A stretch of DNA of 64,000 bases from Acanthosoma haemorrhoidale (Eukaryota > Arthropoda > Insecta > Hemiptera > Acanthosomatidae). Shown piece by piece: positions 1-11,464 of this stretch. Numbering within the stretch: the first letter of the stretch is position 1; every line of letters begins with the position of its first letter. The position numbers and the translations under genes were made by a program. The stretch covers positions 165,023,226 through 165,087,225 of the forward strand of contig OV884011.1 in assembly GCA_930367205.1 (NCBI GenBank). Reading direction: 5' to 3'. The notes beneath the pieces were generated by a model. The model saw only the letters and a program-made list of their open reading frames with translations. It did not search any database and had not been told where the DNA came from.

Positions 1-817
1 TAATATCAACAGTCGCCGATCTTAAAGCAGCTAAAATACCTTTCCACACCTACGCCCCAAGGGGAACAAAACCGAATAAAAATTTTCTATTGCACGGATT
101 CGATTTAGCTCATCCCATCGAAGAAATACAAAACCACATCATTCCTGCAGGTGGTGTAATATCTGTCTACAGACTGAGAAAAAGGAACCACAATGGTGCC
201 AAAACTGAAATTGAGCCAGTTCTCGTTATAGGGGAAGCCACACTTACTGATGAAAAACTTAAACAAATCCGCCATGTAAACAATGTGCTTTTCAGAGTAA
301 GCACATATAACGAGAAACGAGGCATCCCCATGTGACTAAATTGCCAAGAATATGGCCATACTAGGCGATATCGTTTTAAATCCCCAAAATGCGTGAGGTG
401 TAGCCAGCCTCACGAAACAAAGGAATGCCCAAGTGACCAGGCGGTGCCCCTACGCTGTGCTAACTGTGGGGGGGGGCTGTTGCTTCGTTTCAACAATGCC
501 CCTACAGACTAAAACTGATGCAGGCAATGGAGATTAGACGCCAGGCCCAGCATAAAACAATTGCATCACCTAGGGATGCTAGATACGCTCCGGCACCCGC
601 ACCTCCAAGACAAACGGCTTCATATTCTCAGGTGACCTCTGGGCAGCACCTAATAACGGAAGGGTTTCCCGCTTCCTCGCCTCCACCCAATTCAAAGATG
701 AACACCATGTTCAACATGTTAGGCGCCATGATAACATCCATGAACCAGCTGACGTCCCAGCTCACTGGTCTCATTGAAAGAGTGCTGTTTAGACTCGAAA
801 GAACAGCAACTCTATGA
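1..817 (+). pseudogene. LINE-A ORF1, gag-like zinc-knuckle nucleic-acid-binding protein (broken)
   Basis: ORF1 proteins of Jockey-type LINEs bind the element RNA and package it. The frame opens before base 3 and runs through a FHTYAPRG segment that the minus-strand LINE-B copy near 59200 also has. An in-frame TGA interrupts it at 333-335. It then enters a Cys/His cluster at about 343-470 with three knuckle-like units (CQEYGH, CVRCSQPHETKEC, CANCGG). A run of G at about 468-476 shifts the frame, and coding resumes in the frame of 518-817 with CPYRLKLMQAMEIRRQ. The C-terminal part is rich in Pro, Ser and Thr. The stop at 815-817 overlaps the ORF2 start (ATGA). The start codon lies outside the window. 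Confidence 0.8.
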
Positions 818-3431
818 TCGGGCACAATATTCTCAATTATAACATTTGCGGCCTTAGGCCCTAACAAGGCAATGTCGAAGCTATCTTACGTTGTCATAAC
901 CCGGACGTAGCAGTTCTAACAGATACCAGACTGAAGAAGGACTGCCACTGTCGTTTTCCAGGATACTCTACCAACCGGCAGGACACGGAAACAATCGCAG
1001 GGGATGTGGCTATTCTAGTCAGGCAGGGAGTGTCATGCAAACGTTTAGGCCCAGTGGTGACATCTGACGGGAACCACTACATAGTCACCCGATTGACTAG
1101 CAATATCGTTGTAACTGGGATTTACAGAAGGCCAAGAACAAATCTGACGACAGCCAGACTCCTTATCACCTAGATCAGCAAAGACAAAAGGCACGTCATT
1201 ATTGTAGACCTCAATGCCAATCACAGCTGGTGGAGTGGAACAAAAGCTAACGCCCTCGGCAGACATATTATCAAGACGCCGATCACAGTGTTCCACCCAG
1301 GCTCACCAACATATAGACAATATGGAAACTCAGATAGAACCTCCACACCGAACTTACACCTAACCCGACAACCTCATCGGGTCACCGGCTGCTTGGCGCT
1401 CAACTTTATCGGCCTATTCTCTACGAGCTAGAAGGCAACATTCCAGAGCTACCTGATACAAGATATGAGTACCGAAAAGCCAATTGGGCCCCATATAAGC
1501 ATCTCATTAGTGCAGAGTTGCCCCTAATTGCACCTTTTAGACATACTTGGGATATTGACAGCGCCATCTATCAGTTGAAGGCCACCATTGTCCGAGCTGC
1601 TGATGTCTCCCTACCGAAGTTGGCCCCGGTACCGACTTCCCTGAGGAAGCCACCGGAACATATCATGCAACTGATACGGCAACGTAATAATATCAAAAAC
1701 AGGTGGTTCCGGGCGACAAAAAAAGACCTGAGGTCTGTGCTAAACGCTCTAACTACCCAGATCACATCTCTGATGATCCAGTGGAAGAGCTATATAGGGT
1801 GACCGTCTCCGCAGTTTGCATAGTGACTACAAAGCATTCTGGCGGTTGGTAAAAACCAATGTAACCAAAAATAATGCAGTAAGACTGGTAGACAACGGGC
1901 AGTTCATCTCGGTTGTCGAGCAGGCAGACATACTAGCCGACCACTTGAGAGGGGATAGTCACAGCAAGCCAATCACAGTGCCCGACCGGCAGACCCTAAC
2001 CCTCACCACTATACATACCTCCTACCACCAGGTTACAGCAATCATTCGTCGCACTAGAGTCAACAAAGCACCGGGGATGATGACATCCAAAACATTCTTC
2101 TGATGCAGCTGTCACGGAAGGGGATATCTCACATAGTGAACATCGTCAACTCTTCTCTGAGACTACACTATTTTCCCCAGACGTGGAAGCACACCGTCGT
2201 CGTCCCACTTCTGAAGCCGGCCAAAAGTGGACATGAGCCAGCTCACTACAGGCCCATCAGTCTGCTGACCCAATAGTCAAAAATCTTGGAGAGGATTCTG
2301 TACAACCATCTCACCAGACACTTTGACTCACAAGACATTATCCCACCTCAACAGACTGGGATCAGTAAAGGACTAAGTTTGGACTGCAATCTGGTGAAAC
2401 TACAGCAGCACGTTACAACGAACATGTGAAGCAACAGAGTCACTGTGATGATTTCCCTTGATTGCTCAAAAGCATTCGACTCTGTAAATCATCACACACT
2501 ACTACGACGCCTGAACGAGCACGAATTTCCTGCGCAACTACAGAACATAATGGCTTCCTATCTCGCAGGCAGAACCTTTTCTGTGTGAATAGGAGCCATA
2601 TCAACCACAAGAAGAGATTTCATGGTCGGAGTTCCTCAAGGGTCACTGCTGGGACCCCTACTCTTCAACATCTACACCGCGCACATAGTAGGAGCATCAT
2701 ACTCCAACTGTGAGGTAGCGGCGTATGCGGACGACATAGGTGTCTACAGCACTACTAGCCTTAACCCAGCAAAAGCGCTAAAGTTAATCAGTTAATCACC
2801 GACAGGCTACGAACTGTCCATATTCAGGTAAACCCAGCCAAGACGCAAGGGATCGTTTTCTCGTTCCAGCACGGGAAAAGAATGCTTCCACCCAGCTTTA
2901 ACATAGACGGACTGATTGCAAACTTGCCAATAGCATATGCTACCTAGGTAGACACATGACGTTCGGCAAAAACCTGCAGAAGAAGCTGAAAAGAGTACGT
3001 AGGACTTACTACTCTCTCCAGCATCTCATCACAAGCCCGGCTATATCCTTGAGGCTGAAATTGCTCATATATCAGAGCGTCCTGAGGCCAGCACTACTTT
3101 TTGGAACTCCGCCTTTCTGTTTTCTCCACACGAGCACCACAACTAGACTCCAGAGCTTCCAGAACAACATCCTGCGCACGGCACTATGGCATACCCCTTT
3201 TCGTGAAAGAAAGGCTTCTGACATCCACGAAAAGTTTGAGGTCCCCACCATCACCGAATCCATCAGAAGAAGACACATTAAATTCTTCGACTCGATGAAT
3301 CATTGCCAAACCCATTATTCCAAGACCTGACACCCCCACCACTACCGGTAAGATGGCAACTCTCTGGATCTGGGAAAGCAGACCAAATGGTGGACATTAC
3401 GGCCCTTGGCCAACCAACAACAAGCCTCTGA
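814..3431 (+). pseudogene. LINE-A ORF2, APE-type endonuclease plus reverse transcriptase (degenerate)
   Basis: ORF2 nicks target DNA and primes reverse transcription of the element RNA. The ATG at 814-816 overlaps the ORF1 stop. The N-terminal endonuclease begins NILNYNICGLRP, followed by VAVLTDTRL and a VDLNANHSWW catalytic-type block near 1200-1235. Reverse transcriptase follows from about 1816: an RRTRVNKAPG segment near 2047-2076, HYRPISLL near 2250, DCSKAFDSVNHH near 2459-2495, and the catalytic YADD at 2724-2735. The C-terminal region contains LKLLIYQSVLRPALLFGTP (about 3053-3110) and RRRHIKFFDSM (about 3268-3300). The frame ends at a TGA at 3429-3431, a stop also present in the copy at 56.7 kb. 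Many frameshifts and stops (for example within 840-870 and at 2274) make it non-functional. Confidence 0.85.
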
Positions 3432-3710
3432 CGGGCACCCATCACTGCTTTCCAACTGGAAAAGCTTCCACTACATGCCTGGAGAGACTCTAGGCTAAGC
3501 CTTCAGTGGACTCTCACCACTGCACCGCAACATTTAAACCTCTACCGAGGCTTCCGACACTCCTCCATTCCCTCACTCCACCTTCAAACAGGTACTCCTA
3601 GTAAAAGGATCCGCTCACCCCAAATAAACAAATAAATTACCTTTATTTTCCCCTTATCTATAATTTTAAACATTTGAGAGCTAAGAAAAAAAAAATATAT
3701 ATATATATAC

Positions 3711-4575
3711 AGAGGCCGAGTCAGTTTGTAACGTTATCAGTGACAGACTGGGCATGGTAAACATCAGCGTAAACGCCGGGAAGACCAACTGCGTAATCTT
3801 TTCCTTCCAAAAGGGGAAAAAATCCTTGCCAAAATCGTATGGTATAGGAGGGCAAGAGAACTCACCAGCTTTCTCAATGTACTATTTGGGTATAAAAATA
3901 GATAGGCATCTTCATTTCTCTATACATTTTAGTAATAAAATAGAAAAAGTACGACACAGGTCTTACCGGCTATCGCACTTGCTAACTTCACCCAATCTGT
4001 AGCTTCGTCTCAAATTGATGATATATAAATGTGTCCTCCAGCTCTGCTGTACGGTGCCCCGATATTTATTCACTTGTTTGACAGTACAGCCAAATGTCTC
4101 CGACATTTCAAGAATGGGATCATGCGAAAAGTGGTCCGACATACCTCTCTCGAGAGGTTGAAGAACGCTGACCTGCACCCGTTGCTTGGTGTGCCGTCGG
4201 TGGGTGAGGTTATCCGCCGGAGACACGTAAAGTTTTTTGACTCGTTGCAGCCCCTAACCAACCCAGTGTTTTACAATATGACCCCACCACCCCTCCTGCA
4301 TTGATAGCAACAGAGTGTTCGGGAAAAATTAGGTTAAGATTTAGTATGTAAGATAGTTTTAAGGTTGAAGGTGAGCCCCATCACCTTTATTAGTCAGTAC
4401 AGTCCAGTCACGTGTAATGTGTATCATTATACTTGTTTATTCATTATGCAATATAATGTTGCGATGCTACAGGAAATACAAAAATAATTCGTAAATAGAT
4501 ACATCTGAGGATCTATAATTATACATAATTATCTGTAAATTTAATTAAGGGGCTATGAAAGAAAAAAACAAAAAA
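3711..4575 (+). mobile_element. LINE-B copy 1, 5'-truncated Jockey-like LINE
   Basis: The copy begins just after the RT catalytic motif and reads through RT C-terminal coding (VNISVNAGKTNCVIFSF, then YLGIKIDRHLHF, then RRRHVKFFDSL) into the 3' UTR and an A-rich tail at about 4560-4600. It lies directly downstream of the LINE-A tail and (TA)n, in the same orientation. The 3' UTR segment with CATTATACTTGTTTATTCATTA and GAGGATCTATAATTATA recurs at 29.4, 30.1, 42.0, 47.8 and 57.2 kb, which defines the family. The coding part is split between 3754-4002 and 4029-4304 by a frameshift. Confidence 0.85.
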
Positions 4576-4602
4576 AAAACAAACAAATAAAAGTCTTCTT
4601 TA

Positions 4603-4770
4603 ATTGTAGTTTTGTACAATACAGGCAGATCATTATTAGTAGGAAACAGAATATGTATAAAATGTGGTCAAGCTAAGGAAATATAATGAGGCAATTGTAA
4701 ACAGTTTCGTTTGTAGATTCTATATTTTGTAACATATATTAATTTTGTAACAAGGGGATACAAAACGAAT
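4603..4770 (+). mobile_element. LINE-B' 3' UTR fragment
   Basis: This 170-bp segment directly follows the A-rich tail of LINE-B copy 1. It matches, in reverse, sequence at 56190-56345 and 35139-35240: shared blocks around the TGTACAAT, TAGAAAACAG, TATAAAATG, CTAAGGAAATATAATGA and TTTGTAACATATATTAATTTTGTAA motifs. It is the 3' terminal part of a LINE-B-related subfamily with its own 3' UTR, 5'-truncated to non-coding sequence. Confidence 0.65.
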
Positions 4771-6101
4771 AAAAGTCAGATATTTATCAAGAATTAAAAA
4801 TATTAACGAAAATAAATATAAAAAAGAAGCAATATGAAGAAAATAAACGAAGAATCTGTTTGGCAAATAAAATATCCACACAAAATTACACACACACACC
4901 AGAGTGAGTGCCTACCAGCAAAGGTTTAAGCTGAACCTTACAGCAGAATCCACAAACGGATTGCTACGGGTCTATTTGTTTCTCTTTTTACCCTTTTTAA
5001 TAGTCCATAAGATTATTAGCTTCCAACTATATACCATTTTTAAAAATGCAAATTTTCAGGAGAGCCAAAAAACTGTTAGATTAGATGTTGTCACTCGCTA
5101 TCGTTTTTTTCAAAATGCGTACCTAGATTTTTGATATAATTCTCAAAAAATAAAGTATTTTCGATACATTCGCTGTACTTGAAACTCCACGTCATTACTT
5201 GCATCCAATCAAAATGTTCGTAATTTTAACGTAACAAATGTCCGGTAATCTTTGAAGAAAGTTATCATCGAATCCTATCCTGTATTAAATGCTTACATAA
5301 AATGGTTACTGATTTCAGAAGACTCGCAATTAATATTTCACTAAGGCTAACTACGGAAAAAAACTCGAAGTGAAAATATAACTTTGTGATGATTTATCGC
5401 CGAAGACATAAAGCGATAAAGTTGTTGGAGTTTGTTATCTTGGAGGGCAATCAGGAATATCTTGAGTAAGTTTCTTTTAAAAAATATGGCAGTTGGATAG
5501 CTTCTCTATTTTAAATCTTGAAAGAATGCCAAATTATGGTTTCATCTCACATCCCACCCTCTTTTCCTCCATTTTTTTTTTTCTATCGGCCCTCATAAAT
5601 TAGTAAGCATTGGTCGTTTTATAATTCACAAGGCTATTATAAATTGCACGGGACATATACATGTAGTTTCTAGTTTTTCTGATTGGAATATCTTTGTGTT
5701 TACAGCCGTGTTAGTTCCAAAAGTCAAGAAGAAGTGTATGTTAATGACCCTCCCTCCTGTTATTTAAATTGCATGTATATTTATCAAACCGCGGATTAAC
5801 AACCACCGGAAAAGACAGTTTAATGGTTAGAGGTTTTGAAAATTAGTTAATTGAGGGTAATTAGATAGTTATTAGTAATGCTGTTAAACGCATATTAGTT
5901 TTTTTATTATTATTAGTAATTACAAACCATAGACATGACTGCCTCAGCAAAAGACCTACTCAATATGAGTTCTCTTTGGCTAAATTCTTGAAAATAATTT
6001 TACATTTTACATCGCCTTGATAGTTGGTGCATGTAAATCGTTGTTGGTATTTAATTATCTGTTTTTATAAAAACGACTGCCGGATTGTGGAATGGTGTTA
6101 T
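4771..6101. other. AT-rich stretch without recognisable gene
   Basis: Stops are dense in all frames. A 76-codon frame at 4904-5134 has no domain, no biased codon use and no homology that I recognise, so I do not call it a gene. Poly-T and poly-A tracts are frequent (for example near 5570-5582). Confidence 0.6.
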
Positions 6102-6103
6102 TA

Positions 6104-6164
6104 TAAAACAGTTTTATTGTCTCTCCACAACTTATAACTTCTTCTTTGTTGTAATAGCGCTTTT
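6104..6164 (+). repeat. Left terminal inverted repeat
   Basis: The sequence starts TAAAACAGTTTTATTG and runs to GTAATAGCGCTTTT. It is the near-perfect reverse complement of 7183-7242, with a handful of mismatches. Confidence 0.85.
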
Positions 6165-6294
6165 GACAGCCCTAAGGTTGTAAAGCTTCTTCCAATCGGG
6201 ACTTTTGAACTATGACAGTTGATAGCGGCCATATTAATGCAGCTGCATCTGTCAAATTGGCTGTCATTTATTTAGTCTGTTTTTCCAAATCACC

Positions 6295-6945
6295 ATGAAC
6301 GGATACATCGTTCAACAAAACCTGCAAAAGATAAAATTGTTTTATCAATATGAGTGTTCTGTTCGGGCAACGTTCCGCGGTTGCCATAACCGTCCTACTG
6401 AGAGGTCTATTTGCAGTGTGGAGGATAAATTTGTGCCCACTGGTTCAGTAAACAATCAACCAACACTCATACGTCGACGAAACGCAATATTTGCCAATAA
6501 CATCGCCGCTGTCCGTGAGAGTGTGCAGGAGAATCCGAGGCAGTCGATTTCGTGTCGCTCACAAGAACTCCCAAGAAGTGGCTTGGGCCTGCAGCTGTAC
6601 AAAATTCAACTGACCCAGGAGCTGAAGGTAAACGACCATAGGCAACGGCGTGCAGTCATCTCACGTGGAGGTGATGTGAACTAGCCACCGAGATCGTGCG
6701 ATTTTACCCTTTTCTGGTGGAGGTTTCTTAAGTCCCAGGTCTATGCGATTAAGCCACAAATCACAGCGGTACTCAAAGCCAACATAACCCATGCCATCGG
6801 TCTAATTCAGCCTGATTTATGCGCCAGAGTCATGGAAAATTGGACATTTTGGATGCGCGCCACCCAGCGAATCCGCAGCGGACATTTCATAGATAATGGC
6901 ATCGGTAGGGCTTTCAAACGAATAAAAAATTTCGATGATATCTAA
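6295..6945 (+). pseudogene. Transposase remnant, N- and C-terminal pieces, catalytic core deleted
   Basis: The frame 6295-6684 (129 codons) looks like the DNA-binding half of an IS630-like transposase. A helix-turn-helix region (QKIKLFYQYECSVRATFRGC, then HNRPTERSI), a spacer with RRRNAIFANNIAAV, and a second DNA-binding segment reach YKIQLTQELKVNDH. After the stop, sequence from about 6715 to 6945 encodes a C-terminal piece: SQVYAIKPQITAVLKANI, then RVMENWTFWMRATQRIRSGH, ending GRAFKRIKNFDDI. In intact relatives roughly 150 or more residues with the DDE/D catalytic acids lie between these parts; none are present here. The ATG at 6295 is the natural start, just after the left inverted repeat and leader. 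Confidence 0.75.
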
Positions 6946-7182
6946 CACACACTTTCATTTAAATTTAAAGATAACAAGCGCTTAATGAAAGACCCTCTAT
7001 ATTAAAATACATACATATAAAACACTTTAATTTTTTATAATATTTTTTAACAATTTAAATAAAGTAACTAATTCCACGCTCTTAAATTTAAGACTGGCTT
7101 AGTTCAGGAGCTATTGACGGGGTGGGATTTGACTTTATATTTTATTGCAGAGATAACTGAAGATGACAGCATAGAGCGGTCG

Positions 7183-7242
7183 AAAATGCTATTACACTAA
7201 AGAAGAAGTTATAAGTTGTGGAAAGACAATAAAACTCTTTTA
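7183..7242 (-). repeat. Right terminal inverted repeat
   Basis: On the minus strand it reads TAAAAGAGTTTTATTGTCTT and continues through CCACAACTTATAACTTCTTC, matching 6104-6164. Confidence 0.85.
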
Positions 7243-7244
7243 TA

Positions 7245-9681
7245 AGCTTCTTTCTATGCCTGATTACTACGTATCGTTATATGTACTCACACATAGAGCT
7301 GGAAGAGAGACTCATATCGCATACCAGCCAAATCTATTTATGGTAATGTAATGTATTCTAGAAACATATTACAAAAGAGGGATACCGTAAAGTATACCAC
7401 CATACATGTAATAACCTCTATTTAAGCAAAATGCATTGAAACTATGCCTTATTTTCTCAAAGGAAATAATTAATAAACAAAGACAAGAAGACACAGTTAA
7501 CATTCAAATGATGGAGAACCCACCTTGTCCCTCAATTAACACAACCAGTCCAACTCCATCCATGAACCAGAGTTTGCAGAAATTACTTTCTTTATCAACC
7601 GGAATAATATTTCAAAGGAAATTGTTTGATATATGTACAAATAATTTGTAACGTTAAGCATTCAAATATGAGATGACAATCATTAACAATAATGTCACAA
7701 ATTTTCAGCTGTTTTAATTATATTTATTGATTTCAGATTTCAACGTTTTAGAGAACGGGGCACAACATTATTTAGTCTTTGACACAAATTTATAAATATT
7801 TAATTAATAATGGTTTTTTTTTCATATTTATCTAATCACCAAAAAATAAAAAAAAAAGACCTCGTGAGAACAGAAGAATTCTTAATTCTTGCATCCCATA
7901 ACGCGGAAATTAATTTAAGTAAAGTTATGGAAATTAAGTTGACTTTTCTTTTATGGATTTGAACCAAGAACATTTATATCATAAAGCTCTGATAGCGTTA
8001 TCATAGAGTCACGCTAACTTATACACTACATGAGAGCTCTTGGTTGAACTTAAATCTTGAAAACGGAAAAAAAGTTTTTCTGGTTGAGCAGATAATCTTA
8101 AACAATCTTACCGATGAGAACTGAAAATTATTACTTTTAGTAAATAAGAATGCCTTATGACACCCTGTTACATATGCTCTGCATTCGAAGAATTGTTTAG
8201 GCTTTCATGGCACGTAGGACTTCCCAGCCCAAGCCAAGAACATGAGGAAGTGTCCTATCGTTAACCTCTGAGGTACGTGGCTGTCCTTTTTTACTGTTGT
8301 CATTTGGGGAGAAGGAGGGTTGTGAGATAGTTTTCGTCGCCGAAGGCCTCAAAGATTTAAACCCCGCCTACAAGAGGCGACAACTGACGTAGGGTCACGA
8401 AGTATTAAATAAATATGTTTTTGTCATACGAAGCTGACAAATATTTGACACTTGTTTGTGAGCGTTCTTGCCAATGCTCCTTGGAAAAAGAGGGAAAAAA
8501 CGTTCAAACTCTGTACACGCACTAATTTAATGAGCGATTTCTCGGAATGAAATCAACAACAATACTGGGTTAAAAAAGAAAAAGTTAGACAATGCTAAAT
8601 AAATTCGCTTATCATAACTAGTGAGGATTTATCCTAATCTCCTACCTGCGGCAGTAATTGGATAGATGGATGTGTAGGAAGCAGGATGCGAATATTAAAG
8701 AGGATATCTGGAGAGGATGCCTGAAAACCACTTTAGAATAAACACTCATGTATAACTGGTACTGAAAGAACATATATGTTGCTTGGGCGACTGCCTGCTT
8801 AGCTCTGAACTCAAATCGGCCTTCGAAGCCTCGTTACCCTAAAGTTTATAAAAAGTATATTCAGCATTAGAAAATAAACCCTTCATAATGTTTTTCATCA
8901 CACCATTTTAATTCTGGATAAATATAGTATAGTATAGTATCCAATTGCAATAATAACATCTAAAGTATGAATATTCCAAGCCGATAGAGTTATCTCCTTG
9001 TTGAATGTAATCACATCAATTATGACGGAACAGTGTTAAAATTTATCCTTCGGGGCAGGTAGTAGTGGTCGTAAAAGCCACAATAAAGCAGTTACGACTC
9101 TGTAACCACACGAACATTAACGAATAACGTTCTCCTAGGTCGCCAGGGTGTATAGATGTCGGTCAGACCGTTTATCAGTAAATGAGATCGAATGACTACC
9201 CCTACACTAAAGAGTGAAGAACTGCTACCAGCAGCGATAACTCTTATAATAAGTACCGCCAGATAGCGGCTAGCGGAACTGCTACCGGGTAACAGTTCCA
9301 CTTATTAACTTTTGTTTGGATCTATAGCACCCATAGAACATAGGGAATCTACTTTTTGTCTCATTATGAAATTAATTGAGATTTTTTGTAACCTATAAGT
9401 TAGCATGACTCGAGTTTGATTGACGGCCCCCATAAGGATATTTCATTTGGACTCTGTCTCGTCAGGGCCCATTCAGCCTTGTGAGGGTAAATGAGCAGCT
9501 ACTTAAATAAATAAGTGGATAACTCATTTAAGAATACTTATCGCTTTATTAAGAGGTATTGCTTTAGAATACTAAGACATATGTTCCCACATTACCTTCA
9601 CCCTCTGCCGAAAGTCTTGTCCACTAGTTTCTTTTAGTTCAATTCGTCTCCCTGTATCCGAGTTAGTACGGTGCATAGGCT
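7245..9681. other. Intergenic, no recognisable gene
   Basis: The stretch is AT-rich with stops in all frames. The 71-codon frame at 7436-7651 and the 69-codon minus frame at 9092-9301 show no domain. Less AT-rich patches occur at about 8170-8420 and 9050-9310 but match nothing else in the window. A TAGTA microsatellite (about four units) lies near 8926-8940. Confidence 0.55.
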
Positions 9682-10315
9682 TCTCATCTCTCAATAGAAA
9701 ATAAATTTATACCTAAGCCAATCTGGAAATATGGAATAGAGCTATGAGGGACAGCAAAAAAGTCGAACATAAAGCGTAACCAATCCTTTAAATCAAAAGT
9801 CCTGAAAACAATAGTAAATGCCCCTTATTACGTCAGCGGCAAAACCCTTCATAACGATCTTATACATACATTCTTGAACTCATCCCTTCCAAGTTCATGA
9901 AATTCCATCGTAACTTATCCACCACTCATCCCAATAATCCTCCTTGGAGACTAAAACGGCAGTGACCTCGTGACCTGCTATAAATGCCTGACAGTGGGAG
10001 TCCTTAGAATGACCAGTTTCTCCAATCATGTTTTGAGCGTATGTGGTGAGGAGTGTGGAATTTGGAACAACCACGTGGAGGTATCTGGGCTGTTTGTAAA
10101 TATTCTGTGAATGAAAACTGTAAATATGGTATGCGTGAGAACTTTTGTCACAATTACTTATTGCTCAATGAGGCAGATTGTAATTTTACCACAGTTGTTA
10201 ATGATATTTCTGTCCCTTTCGATGGCTTGAAACATCATCTTAACGTGCGTTGAGGGAAAAAGTTACGTCCACTGCTGTTATCCTGTGACAGCGCTAGCAA
10301 TATTAAAAATAAAAA
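9682..10315 (+). mobile_element. LINE-D2 copy 1, 5'-truncated Jockey-like LINE with long 3' end (E segment)
   Basis: Coding-derived sequence begins with LSIENK-type RT C-terminal sequence near 9685 and continues through PIWKYGIEL, KVLKTIVNAPYY and KTLHNDL, ending near 9950. The 3' UTR follows: GACAGTGGGAGTCC, then TGAGCGTATGTGGTGAGGAG, then GGGCTGTTTGTAAATA, to TTTTACCACAGT near 10197. It then runs into an extra segment, E (10198-10315), ending in CTAGCAATATTAAAAATAAA. The minus-strand copy at 43435-44090 has the same order, so D2 plus E is one subfamily. It lacks the roughly 115-bp GC-rich block that D1 copies carry. Confidence 0.75.
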
Positions 10316-10404
10316 AGGACCCGCTGGTGTCTTGAGCGTTTGTGGCTCTCTCGCGCTCTTAGTCTGCCCCTGCTGGCTCGTATTCGGTGATGCGGCTGAC
10401 GGAG
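10255..10404 (+). repeat. 150-bp direct repeat, copy 1 (E/D1 junction)
   Basis: From GGAAAAAGTTACGTCCACTG to GCGGCTGACGGAG this 150-bp stretch matches 11465-11614 without gaps and with about eight substitutions. It spans the junction between E and D1, so the chimeric junction itself was copied. Confidence 0.85.
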
Positions 10405-10605
10405 GAGCGTGGGGGACTTCCCAAGACTCTTCTTCCTCTTTCGCATTCGAGGGAGGTGACAACCATGTGGATTTGGGAGGTCTCTCGGCTATATGAGTGA
10501 GCGAGTGAATAAAAATTGTAAATAAGTTATGAATGAGAACATTTATCACAAATACTTATTGCCCAATGAGTCAGATTGTAATTTTATCATAATAAAGAAC
10601 AATTA
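10316..10605 (+). mobile_element. LINE-D1 3'-end fragment
   Basis: It starts GGACCCGCTGGTGTCTTGAG and carries the D1-specific GC-rich block (GCTGGCTCGTATTCGGTGA, then CTTCCCAAGACTC), the GGTCTCTCGGCTATATGA region, the TATTGCCCAATGAGTCAGA block and a terminal TTTTATCATAATAAAG. It directly abuts the A-rich end of D2 at 10315. No coding sequence is left. Confidence 0.75.
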
Positions 10606-11464
10606 GAGAAACTACACAGTTATATAACCATAGTTAGATTTAGACTATTCATGATTTCGAGGAACGGGGCAAAAACATAAATTAGTATGATACACAGGTA
10701 GGCGGTGGAATCGAGGAAAGACTAAGTCTTAAATAACTGGAAGCTAAGTGAATTCCTCCAGCGGATCGTATTTGTCCTCAATTAAGTTGGAAGCTCCATC
10801 GGGATAGAGAAAGGCTGCAGAAAAAGCCTATTAGCCAGAGCTAATTGAACGGCTACTATTCTTCCATTATTTGTTGGAATTAGGTCGCCTCCAGTGAGTG
10901 GCCTCCCGCTGGACAAAGTAGAAGCTCCTGGAGAAAGGTGTTCGGCTCGAGGACGGGCCGTGAATCCCTAATCCTATGGTCGATATCTCACCGCCGCCTC
11001 CACAGGCTCCAGTGGGCGATCTTTTATCACCGGTCTTAGAGCTCTTCGATTAATTTTCATCAGTAGAGGGTTTCGGATCTCTGGATTGAATATGCTGGGT
11101 TTTAACACGATGAGGTTCCAATTGATATGTTCATATTTTACAGGGTTGAATGTAAGGATTCGATCTATCCCACATCAAGCAACTGCACATAAAATCTCTT
11201 TAGCAGGTCTCAACACTAGAGCGACATAATAGGTCCACTATTAATTATCAGAACAGTAGGATTAAAGACAATCACGAATCATATCGATGTATGACAAATA
11301 TTTTGCATTTAAAAAAATTAACCTTTGGAAAATAAATCAAAGAATAAGGCAATCATAAGGTCCTTTGTTGTATGTTATTTATTCTTAAGTCATCTGCAGA
11401 ACCCGTCGTATGCTCCCCCTGATTTCGTTTATCATATAATGTTCTTTTCTTCTTCTTTCTTAAA
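10606..11464. other. Unassigned stretch with a GC-richer patch
   Basis: The patch at about 10690-11070 is clearly less AT-rich than its surroundings (for example GGTCGCCTCCAGTGAGTGGC) but has no open frame and no copy elsewhere in the window. It could be an old exon, regulatory DNA or an unrecognised repeat. Confidence 0.4.

Larger units (their letters stand above)
1..3695 (+). mobile_element. LINE-A copy 1, Jockey-like non-LTR retrotransposon, 5' truncated by window edge
   Basis: This is a degenerate but nearly full-length non-LTR retrotransposon on the plus strand. It has a zinc-knuckle ORF1 (1-817), an ORF2 with endonuclease and reverse transcriptase (814-3431), a short 3' UTR and an A-rich tail near 3688-3698 that runs into (TA)n. 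The 3' UTR ends with the motif TTTGAGAGCTAAGA just before the A tract. LINE-C copies share this end, so the families are related. A second, truncated copy lies on the minus strand at 56439-57130. Stops and frameshifts throughout show the copy is dead. The true 5' end is outside the window. Placement in the Jockey superfamily is inferred from domain order and RT motifs. Confidence 0.9.
6102..7244 (+). mobile_element. IS630/Tc1-mariner-type transposon with DUF4817-like transposase, internally deleted
   Basis: A 1.14-kb element is bounded by TA dinucleotides (6102-6103 and 7243-7244), the expected target duplication of the Tc1/mariner superfamily. It has inverted repeats of about 60 bp at each end. 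Inside are the N-terminal part of a transposase (from 6295) and, after a gap, a C-terminal part ending at 6945. The catalytic core between them is missing, so the copy cannot move on its own. The long inverted repeats and the N-terminal helix-turn-helix fit the insect group whose transposases carry the DUF4817 domain. That family assignment rests on memory of the motif pattern, not on a search. Confidence 0.8.

Noticed and set aside
10235..10549. 104-codon minus frame and similar frames with INVLIHT(I/L)FTI at 14.3, 36.7, 42.2, 47.0 and 63.2 kb
   Set aside because: All are antisense readings of the LINE-D1 3' UTR, which explains why they recur.
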